Made by a program: the position numbers and the translations under genes. Positions 31,485 through 37,126 of a stretch of 37,126 bases of DNA are shown here, in pieces; the stretch's first letter is position 1; every line of letters starts with the position of its first letter. Source of the stretch: Metabacillus niabensis. GTDB taxonomy: Bacteria > Bacillota > Bacilli > Bacillales > Bacillaceae. The DNA lies in the NCBI RefSeq assembly GCF_902829255.1, contig NZ_CADEPK010000006.1, forward strand, positions 1-37,126. Direction: 5' to 3'. The notes under the pieces were generated by a model. That model did no database searches. It saw nothing but the letters and a program-made list of their open reading frames with translations, and was not told where the DNA came from.

Positions 31485-32393
31485 TTGCCAATTAACATAC
31501 CTAGTCATTTACCAGCAAAAGAAATTTTAGAACAAGAGAATATTTTTATTATGGACGAAAAAAGAGCATATTCTCAAGATATTCGACCTTTAAACATTGT
31601 TATTTTGAACATTATGCCTGAAAAGGAAAAAACTGAAACACAATTATTGCGTTTGTTAGGAAATTCTCCCCTCCAGTTAAACATAACATTTTTGAGACCA
31701 GAAACGCATACATCTAAAACAACAGCGATTGAACATTTAAAAGAATTTTATACAACATTTAAACATATTAAACATAGAAAATTTGACGGAATGATTATTA
31801 CTGGAGCTCCGATCGAGCACTTAGAATTCCACGAGGTATTATATTGGCCAGAATTACAAACGATAATGGATTGGACAAAGACTAACGTTACCTCAACTTT
31901 ACATATTTGTTGGGGTGCGCAAGCAGGACTTTTCCATCACTACGGTGTAAATAAATATAAATTAGACAAAAAATGCTTTGGGATTTTTAAGCATGAAATA
32001 ATTGATCCGTCTATAAAATTATTAAGAGGATTCGATGACCACTATTACGTTCCACATTCTCGACATACAGATGTAAAGAGGGATGATATTGAACGAATTT
32101 CGGATCTTCAGATTCTTTCCTATTCAGAGGAAGCTGGCGTTTGCCTTGTTATGTCTAAGGATGGGAAGCACATATTCTTAACAGGACATCCTGAATACGA
32201 AAGAACTTCGCTAAAGGATGAATATGAAAGAGATTTAGCAAAAGGTTTAAACATTGATATACCTAAAAACTACTTTGAAGATAACAATCCTGCAAATACA
32301 CCTGTTCATTGCTGGCGTTCACATGCAAACCTGCTCTTTGTTAATTGGTTAAATTACTATGTATATCAAGAAACACCATATATTTGGGATTGA
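31485..32393 (+). CDS. metAA: homoserine O-acetyltransferase, MetA family
   Basis: A 302-residue enzyme for the first committed step of methionine synthesis. Starting at the TTG at 31485 (8 nt after [16 protein letters not shown]), the numbering matches the family exactly: Cys142 (HICWGAQ), His235 and Glu237 (GHPEYE) form the catalytic triad. Residue 111 is Glu (GAPIEHLEF). In this family Glu111 is known from Bacillus cereus MetA to select acetyl-CoA, while Gly in Escherichia coli selects succinyl-CoA. It is therefore called an acetyltransferase despite the usual succinyltransferase label. It is monocistronic. Confidence 0.95.
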   Translation: MPINIPSHLPAKEILEQENIFIMDEKRAYSQDIRPLNIVILNIMPEKEKTETQLLRLLGNSPLQLNITFLRPETHTSKTTAIEHLKEFYTTFKHIKHRKFDGMIITGAPIEHLEFHEVLYWPELQTIMDWTKTNVTSTLHICWGAQAGLFHHYGVNKYKLDKKCFGIFKHEIIDPSIKLLRGFDDHYYVPHSRHTDVKRDDIERISDLQILSYSEEAGVCLVMSKDGKHIFLTGHPEYERTSLKDEYERDLAKGLNIDIPKNYFEDNNPANTPVHCWRSHANLLFVNWLNYYVYQETPYIWD

Positions 32394-32799
32394 GAAGGCA
32401 AGAAGATTTTTCACTTTGTAAATAGGTAATTTTACTTTCAACCTTTCTACTTGATTCAAATCATAATAATCAATTATTTCAATATTTTACATCTTAAGAA
32501 ATAATTAATAATTGCTTTATAAAAAAGTAATATTTGTATGGTATTCTTTAAGACAAATTCAGTTTTATTTTCAATAGCAAGATTCAAATATGCTTACTAT
32601 AGCTTAAGATATTATTTTGTACTTTCTTATGTTGAAAATGTCTTTTTTTCAAAAAAATAACTTAATATAATAACAGTAAAGAATGCACTACTATTTATTT
32701 TAATAGATTATAGTATACTGTTTTGCATTAGGTTCTAACTGATTTAAATAAACTGTATTTGTTGAATGATCCGTTTTTGATTAAATTGAGGTGAAAATG
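32394..32799. other. 406-bp AT-rich intergenic region
   Basis: No credible open frame, terminator or structured RNA was found. Several TATA-like hexamers (for example TATACT at 32714) lack matching -35 elements, so the ugtP promoter could not be fixed. Confidence 0.5.
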
Positions 32800-33963
32800 T
32801 TGAATAGCAATAGCAATTCAAAAGTATTAATATTAACAGCGAAGTACGGAAATGGTCATGTTCAGGTAGCAAAAACTCTAGAAAATAAATGTAAAGAACT
32901 TGGCTTTAAAAAAGTAACAATTTGTAATTTATATTCAGAATCATTCCCGATTTTTTCTGAAATTACTCAATATTTATATTTAAAAAGCTTTTCAATTGGC
33001 AAACAATTTTATCGACTCTTTTATTACGGTGTAGACAAAATTTACAATAAACGGATGATGAATCTTTATTTTAAAATGGGACATAAACGGTTGCATCAAA
33101 TTGTTCAAAATGAACAACCAGATATTATTATTAATACTTTTCCAATGATTGTCGTTCCGGAGTACCGTAGAAAAACAGGTACAGTCATCCCTACCTTTAA
33201 TGTATTAACAGATTTCTGTTTACACAAAATATGGGTTCACGAAAATATCGATAAATACTATGTTGCTACAAATCATGTGAAAAATAAATTAACTGAGATA
33301 GGTGTCCATCCAAACTCTATTAAAGTGACTGGAATACCTATCCGTGCGCAATTTGAAGAAAAGCGAAATCAAAAAGAAATTTATGAAAAGTATCAGCTAG
33401 ATCCTAATAAAAAAACGTTGTTAATCATGGCAGGAGCTCACGGTGTTTTAAAAAATGTTAAAGAGCTATGTCAAACATTTATTACGAATCGTAAGGATAT
33501 TCAAACTGTTGTTGTATGTGGAAAAAATACTTTGTTAAAGGAAAGTCTTGAACCACTTGCACAAATGTATCCTGAAAACTTTAAAGTATATAGTTATGTT
33601 GAACGTGTTGATGAACTATATCAAATAACTTCTTGTATGATCACAAAACCAGGTGGGATAACATTAACTGAAGCAACAGCACTTGGTGTACCGGTTATTC
33701 TATTTAAACCAGTACCTGGACAAGAAAAGGAAAATGCCCTTTTCTTTGAACAGAATCGTGCGGCAATTGTTGTCAATCAAATTGAAGATATGGCTGATGA
33801 AGTTGATAAGCTTCTTTCTGATCAAGAAAAGCTTGAAGAGATGAAGAAGAATATAAAAAAGCTTCATGTTCCTCATTCTGCTGACTTGATTTTAGAAGAT
33901 ATTATTAAAGAATCTTCATTTATTAAAGAAAAACATATGATGGCTGGCTCTGTTAACTATTAG
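32800..33963 (+). CDS. ugtP: processive diacylglycerol beta-glucosyltransferase UgtP
   Basis: A 387-residue GT28/MGDG-synthase-family enzyme transferring glucose from UDP-glucose to diacylglycerol to make glycolipids and the lipoteichoic-acid anchor. In Bacillus subtilis it also links nutrient status to cell division. The sequence matches Bacillus subtilis UgtP closely: TAKYGNGHVQVAKTL at the N-terminus, VIPTFNVLTDFCLHKIWVHE in the middle, and nucleotide-sugar site KPGGITLTEATALGVPVIL with PVPGQEKEN. The frame begins with a GTG (32791) inside the Shine-Dalgarno GAGGTG. The ATG at 32797 is only 3-5 nt from it, so the TTG at 32800 (MNSNSNSKVL) is preferred. Confidence 0.97.
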   Translation: MNSNSNSKVLILTAKYGNGHVQVAKTLENKCKELGFKKVTICNLYSESFPIFSEITQYLYLKSFSIGKQFYRLFYYGVDKIYNKRMMNLYFKMGHKRLHQIVQNEQPDIIINTFPMIVVPEYRRKTGTVIPTFNVLTDFCLHKIWVHENIDKYYVATNHVKNKLTEIGVHPNSIKVTGIPIRAQFEEKRNQKEIYEKYQLDPNKKTLLIMAGAHGVLKNVKELCQTFITNRKDIQTVVVCGKNTLLKESLEPLAQMYPENFKVYSYVERVDELYQITSCMITKPGGITLTEATALGVPVILFKPVPGQEKENALFFEQNRAAIVVNQIEDMADEVDKLLSDQEKLEEMKKNIKKLHVPHSADLILEDIIKESSFIKEKHMMAGSVNY

Positions 33964-34013
33964 TTTAACTCTAGGGTGAAGCGGGTAAAATTATCACTTA
34001 CCTGGAGGGAAAC

Positions 34014-35015
34014 ATGGATACAAGTACTCATATTACAATGGGTTTTGGATTAGCTGGTTTGGCTCTTTTAGACCCTTCCATCGATTCAAATCCGCAATTA
34101 GCAAATGCTATAATGCTTTGTACTGTGGTCGGCTCAAATGCTCCAGATTTTGACTATTTCATAAAGCTTTTCAAAGGTAATGGAATGTATGTTGAACATC
34201 ATCGTGGTGCTTCTCATTCCATTCCCGCCCTTTTTATTTGGTCATTATTAATAAGTGGAATTACTTTTTCCTTTTTCAATGATGCATCATTTTTTCAGCT
34301 TTTTATCTGGACGTTGATAGCTGTTGTAGTACATGTCGTGTTTGATATTTTTAATGCTTATGGTACACAAGCAGGTCGCCCATTTACAAAAAAGTGGTTA
34401 TCCATTAACATTATTCCCTTATTTGATCCCTTTATCATGTTTATCCATTTTATTGGGTTTACTTTTTGGATCATCGGTTTTCATCCAGGATTTGTTTTTA
34501 TTTACGCCTACTTCATTATTATTGGCTATATTATCCTCCGTTTTCTAATAGCTAATAGAAAAAAACAATTGATTGGCACGGAAGAATCCCAACCTTCAAA
34601 TCGGATTACATTAATTCCGTCAATTTGGTTAAATAAGTGGGATATTGTCATCGAAAAGGAAAAAAGTTATGATGTTGGGCGTATCGAAGGGAAAGCAATT
34701 ATTTGGTATCATCACTTTGATAAGTACAACAATGATAGCAATATTATAAATAAATCTTTAAAGGATAAAAACGTTAATCATTTTTTAGCAAACTCAAAAC
34801 ATACTCATGTTCTAACTCATCCTACCTCCTCAGGAATTGAGGTTCGATGGATAGACCTACGTTTTCGAAATAAAAACCATTATCCATATATGGCTGTCGT
34901 TAAATTTGATAAGGAAAACAACATTCAAGCATCATACACTGGATGGGTACACAATACAAGTCATCTAAGTGAAAAGCTCGCTAAACCTGAGCGTTCAATC
35001 GTTGCAAATGGTTGA
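34014..35015 (+). CDS. yfhP: YfhP-like membrane protein, YdjM/metal-dependent hydrolase family
   Basis: A 333-residue protein. The N-terminal half has about five membrane segments and the YdjM-type signature: His6, VGSNAPDFDYF, EHHRGASHS (His61, His62, His67) and FDIFNAYGTQ, likely metal ligands of a membrane hydrolase. The C-terminal half (about 200-333) is soluble. GGAGG lies 5 nt before the ATG. It follows ugtP by 50 bp and ends at a strong terminator, so the two are probably cotranscribed, which hints at membrane-lipid or envelope work. The molecular substrate is unknown. Confidence 0.88.
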   Translation: MDTSTHITMGFGLAGLALLDPSIDSNPQLANAIMLCTVVGSNAPDFDYFIKLFKGNGMYVEHHRGASHSIPALFIWSLLISGITFSFFNDASFFQLFIWTLIAVVVHVVFDIFNAYGTQAGRPFTKKWLSINIIPLFDPFIMFIHFIGFTFWIIGFHPGFVFIYAYFIIIGYIILRFLIANRKKQLIGTEESQPSNRITLIPSIWLNKWDIVIEKEKSYDVGRIEGKAIIWYHHFDKYNNDSNIINKSLKDKNVNHFLANSKHTHVLTHPTSSGIEVRWIDLRFRNKNHYPYMAVVKFDKENNIQASYTGWVHNTSHLSEKLAKPERSIVANG

Positions 35016-35028
35016 TTATTAGATCGTT

Positions 35029-35062
35029 AAAACTACCTTTACTAATTAAAGGTAGTTTTTTT
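35029..35062 (+). terminator. rho-independent terminator of the ugtP-yfhP unit
   Basis: AAAACTACCTTT and AAAGGTAGTTTT form a perfect 12-bp stem with a 7-nt loop, followed by a T run. Confidence 0.9.
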
Positions 35063-35066
35063 ATAA

Positions 35067-35224
35067 GGCTCTTTTCTAAAATGTTGTTGTTTTAATAAAC
35101 TAAATATAGATTATTTGGATCCCATGTGCGAGACTCCTGCAATGTGAGTAGGATTGTTCTAGAAAGGTGTTGTGTTAACACCTTGGAGTCTACACCACTC
35201 CGAGGTAACAACAACATTTTAGAA
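35067..35224. repeat. MITE-like palindromic repeat, copy 2
   Basis: Perfect 18-bp terminal inverted repeats (35074-35091 and 35207-35224, TTCTAAAATGTTGTTGTT and its complement) bound a 151-bp noncoding element. Inside is a second hairpin AAGGTGTT / AACACCTT. The left flank GGCTCTTTTC is shared with the repeat at 16919. No transposase is present. Confidence 0.75.
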
Positions 35225-35325
35225 TAATGATTAATGGTAAAATGCATGTTTTACTAATATTTTTGGAATAGTAATATTGTTTATCTTGTAGTGATCGATA
35301 GATATTCTTTTAAAGGAGGAATTCG

Positions 35326-35478
35326 ATGACGAAAAAAGTCAATAAGGGTAGTAATAATCAAAATTCACCTCAAAACGGACATAATCAAATGGAGATCGCA
35401 AACGATTTTATCGCAGGAGATAATAGTAAGGGAAATAAACGAAATAAAGATCAATGGGATAAATCTGGAGATAATTAA
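35326..35478 (+). CDS. 50-residue hydrophilic protein, unknown function
   Basis: Starts MTKKVNKGSNNQNSPQNGHN and ends KDQWDKSGDN; very rich in Asn, Lys, Asp and Gln and probably unstructured apart from a short QMEIANDFIAGD helix. AAGGAGG 6 nt before the ATG and a following terminator make it a credible gene. The composition recalls small spore or stress proteins, but I recognise no family. Confidence 0.72.
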   Translation: MTKKVNKGSNNQNSPQNGHNQMEIANDFIAGDNSKGNKRNKDQWDKSGDN

Positions 35479-35531
35479 TCATTCAAAATTCTTTCTTCAC
35501 TATACTATTGAATAGCTTTACAAATAATAAA

Positions 35532-35569
35532 AAAGTGCAAGAGCTCTCTATAAAGAGTACTTGCACTTT
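35532..35569. terminator. bidirectional terminator between the 50-residue gene and ptsH
   Basis: AAAGTGCAAG / CTTGCACTTT outer stem with further inner pairing (AGCTCT/AAGAGT, imperfect). A T tract follows on both strands, so it serves the convergent genes. Confidence 0.88.
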
Positions 35570-35576
35570 ATATTTT

Positions 35577-35843
35577 TTAATTACCTAATCCTTCTGTTTT
35601 AATAGCGCGCTCAACTGCTTCTAATGCAGCCTCTTCGTCACTACCTGTAGCAGTAATTTTTATTTCTGCTCCTTTTGAAATCCCCAAAGACATGACACCC
35701 ATGATAGATTTTAAATTTACTGTTCTACCATTCGCTTCAAGATTAACTTCTGATGTGAATGAGTTTACAGCATTAACAAGTGCTGTTGCTGGTCTCGCAT
35801 GTAACCCTGCATCATTTGTAATCGTAAACGTTTTTTCTACCAT
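35577..35843 (-). CDS. ptsH: phosphocarrier protein HPr
   Basis: An 88-residue PTS phosphocarrier. His15 (AGLHARPAT) receives phosphate from enzyme I, and Ser46 (NLKSIMGVMSLGI) is the HPr kinase site that, with CcpA, signals carbon catabolite repression. Both are present, so this is HPr and not Crh (which lacks His15). The frame runs 27 codons further upstream, but GGAGG at proper spacing and the family start (MVEKTF) select 35843. Unlike the common ptsGHI or ptsHI order it has no ptsI after it; a terminator follows at once. A 16-bp palindrome lies 59 bp upstream. Confidence 0.95.
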   Translation of the reverse strand: MVEKTFTITNDAGLHARPATALVNAVNSFTSEVNLEANGRTVNLKSIMGVMSLGISKGAEIKITATGSDEEAALEAVERAIKTEGLGN

Positions 35844-35901
35844 ATAGACATTCTCCTTCCATATTAGCCAATGTAGCTTTTCTCTTACAAGAATGTATGA
35901 T

Positions 35902-35917
35902 GAATTATGTATAATTC
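35902..35917. promoter_or_regulatory. 16-bp perfect palindrome upstream of ptsH
   Basis: GAATTAT-GT-ATAATTC. It overlaps possible -10 hexamers, so it may be an operator, but AT-rich palindromes also arise by chance. Confidence 0.35.
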
Positions 35918-35998
35918 TCTTCATCTCATGCAGCTATAAAAAGCTACTTTAGTTATTACCATTATTATAACCTTTTTTTATAAAAAGGGAACTACTCT

Positions 35999-36253
35999 TT
36001 ATTGAATTTGGTAGACTTTCTGACAATTTATTTCATATTGAACTAGTAAGGTAAATGTATCTGTATTTATGCGCTCGACAACAATTGAATTTCGCTCTTT
36101 GTCCTGAAGGAGAACCGATGATGACTTCTTCATTTTTAATAATTCACGATTTGATTTTGTTAAAAAATCAATTGCTTTAGAAAAACCTTCATCATCTACT
36201 CTTCTACTTCTTATAATGAAAATATCTTCACCATATAATCGAATTCTACGCAT
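35999..36253 (-). CDS. 84-residue uncharacterised protein
   Basis: A small basic soluble protein beginning MRRIRLYGEDIFIIRSRRVD. GGAG lies 9 nt before the ATG. Strand-helix-strand pattern (IFIIRSRR, FSKAIDFLTKSNRELLKM, SIVVERINTDTFTLLVQYEI). No family recognised; it is codirectional with ptsH, 155 bp upstream. Confidence 0.65.
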   Translation of the reverse strand: MRRIRLYGEDIFIIRSRRVDDEGFSKAIDFLTKSNRELLKMKKSSSVLLQDKERNSIVVERINTDTFTLLVQYEINCQKVYQIQ

Positions 36254-36357
36254 TTAATCCAACTCCATACTTTTTAACCATTATATGCTTGGACAAATAA
36301 ATGTATTATTTTAAATTTTAAATTTCAGAAAGTTTTGTTAAAAAATTCTTCTTCACC

Positions 36358-36387
36358 TTGACGTGTGTTATAAATATGTTGTATAGT
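36358..36387 (+). promoter_or_regulatory. sigma-A promoter of the second cold-shock gene
   Basis: TTGACG, an 18-bp spacer and TATAGT, implying a leader of about 126 nt before the csp start. Confidence 0.65.
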
Positions 36388-36479
36388 AAAAGCATCATTA
36401 AGCTGAGTATATATGATAGCGTTTTTATAAAATATTATTCTCATACATATTATATTCTGCTTTTGATAAAAACTTTTTT

Positions 36480-36496
36480 TAGCACCACCTGTGCTA
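36480..36496 (+). promoter_or_regulatory. leader hairpin next to the second csp ribosome binding site
   Basis: TAGCAC-CACCT-GTGCTA, a 6-bp stem with a 5-nt loop placed just before AGGAGG, like the stem in front of the first csp gene. Confidence 0.45.
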
Positions 36497-36519
36497 CAGT
36501 ATTAGGAGGATTAAGTACT

Positions 36520-36720
36520 ATGCAAAACGGTAAAGTAAAATGGTTTAACAACGAAAAAGGTTTTGGTTTTATCGAAGTTGAAGGTGGGGACGATGTATTC
36601 GTACACTTCACTGCTATCCAAGGTGAAGGATACAAATCATTAGAAGAAGGTCAAGAGGTTTCTTTTGAAATTGTAGAAGGAAATCGTGGACCACAAGCTG
36701 CAAATGTAACAAAGTTATAA
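36520..36720 (+). CDS. CspA-family cold-shock protein (copy 2)
   Basis: A 66-residue OB-fold RNA/DNA-binding protein with RNP1 KGFGFIEV and RNP2 DVFVHFTAI. The longer open frame runs through the leader; AGGAGG and the conserved start [10 protein letters not shown] fix the ATG at 36520. It differs from copy 1 mainly in the C-terminal half ([19 protein letters not shown]). Confidence 0.97.
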   Translation: MQNGKVKWFNNEKGFGFIEVEGGDDVFVHFTAIQGEGYKSLEEGQEVSFEIVEGNRGPQAANVTKL

Positions 36721-36766
36721 TCACAACAAAATGAATGTGATTTAACATACAATGCATGAAACTAAC

Positions 36767-36795
36767 AGAGGCCGAGGTAACTCCGCCTCTTTTTT
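36767..36795 (+). terminator. rho-independent terminator of the second cold-shock gene
   Basis: AGAGGC-C-GAG / CTC-C-GCCTCT with a single C-C mismatch and a GTAA loop, then TTTTT. Confidence 0.85.
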
Positions 36796-36849
36796 GTTTG
36801 CAATTAAATTGGAAGTTAAATGTACTACCTATTCTACTTACATCTTTGT

Positions 36850-37035
36850 TTATTTTTGACTTACTATAATATATTCGATTGCTTTTATATTTTGTTTAAT
36901 CCCTTTTTCAATCCGACTCACTTCATGTTGGTTAAAAATATTCGCATTGTTCGCTATAAAGACTAATTTATCAAGATCACGATATATTTCTGAAAATGCT
37001 TCCTTTATCGTTAAATGTAAAGCATCATTTCCCAT
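36850..37035 (-). CDS. 61-residue uncharacterised protein
   Basis: A small mainly helical protein (MGNDALHLTIKEAFSEIYRD, then SRIEKGIKQNIKAIEYIIV). GGGGG lies 10 nt before the ATG. No family recognised. Nothing else is seen between it and the window end. Confidence 0.58.
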   Translation of the reverse strand: MGNDALHLTIKEAFSEIYRDLDKLVFIANNANIFNQHEVSRIEKGIKQNIKAIEYIIVSQK

Positions 37036-37126
37036 TACTGTTTTTCCCCCTTTCTAGTACGTAATTTGACGATTTTTTTAGTTAAAAAGTTGCATATTCG
37101 TGTTATATTTTTACATAGTATACGTC

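Noticed and set aside
35067-35224. insertion sequence
   Set aside because: It has terminal inverted repeats, but it is about 150 bp long and has no transposase frame, so it is listed as a MITE-like repeat.

Overview
The window comes from a low-GC Gram-positive of the family Bacillaceae. The evidence is gene content: an Fnr regulator with a C-terminal cysteine cluster, HPr with both His15 and Ser46, UgtP, a bacilliredoxin BrxA/YphP with a YpiP-like methyltransferase and CvfC beside it, YfhP, a PrsA-like foldase, NlpC/P60 cell-wall enzymes, CspA-type proteins, AT-rich intergenic DNA and GGAGG-type ribosome binding sites with frequent TTG/GTG starts. There is no rRNA, tRNA, CRISPR, phage or complete insertion sequence.

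Region 1 (1-11.4 kb) is the most distinctive. Ten co-directional minus-strand genes with short gaps run from three tandem paralogous ureohydrolases (agmatinase/guanidinobutyrase family) through a complete Dpp/Opp ABC importer (lipoprotein binding protein, two ATPases, two permeases) to an MFS transporter and a transglutaminase-like protein. A divergent MarR regulator sits next to them, and the shared intergenic region holds several inverted repeats and a good promoter. The gene set suggests an inducible locus that imports a guanidino-bearing compound and hydrolyses it to urea plus an amine. The substrate cannot be read from the sequence.

Region 2 (11.5-18.5 kb) holds a DUF2262-like protein, fnr, and a three-gene signalling operon: a degenerate kinase-like protein, a NarL/NreC-type response regulator and a triple-PAS HisKA_3 kinase. 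A perfect TGTGA-N6-TCACA Fnr box lies upstream of that operon, so it is probably part of the anaerobic or nitrate response. An orphan trpB and a 31-residue membrane peptide follow.

Region 3 (18.6-26.3 kb) holds a membrane-anchored PrsA-like foldase beside an OmpR-type two-component pair, then two tandem copies (126-bp period) of a hairpin repeat, a cold-shock gene with a long leader, and a large MMPL/RND exporter preceded by the decayed tail of a MarR regulator. A 43-residue protein follows.

Region 4 (26.3-37.1 kb) is mostly housekeeping: a YpiP-like methyltransferase, brxA and cvfC (with an unusual long hairpin between brxA and the methyltransferase gene), an NlpC/P60 hydrolase, a homoserine O-acetyltransferase (Glu111 type), ugtP and yfhP, a solitary HPr gene, a second cold-shock gene and several small uncharacterised proteins. 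Dispersed palindromic repeats lie between genes. Start codons were chosen mainly by Shine-Dalgarno spacing, which often favours an internal TTG, GTG or ATG over the longest frame.
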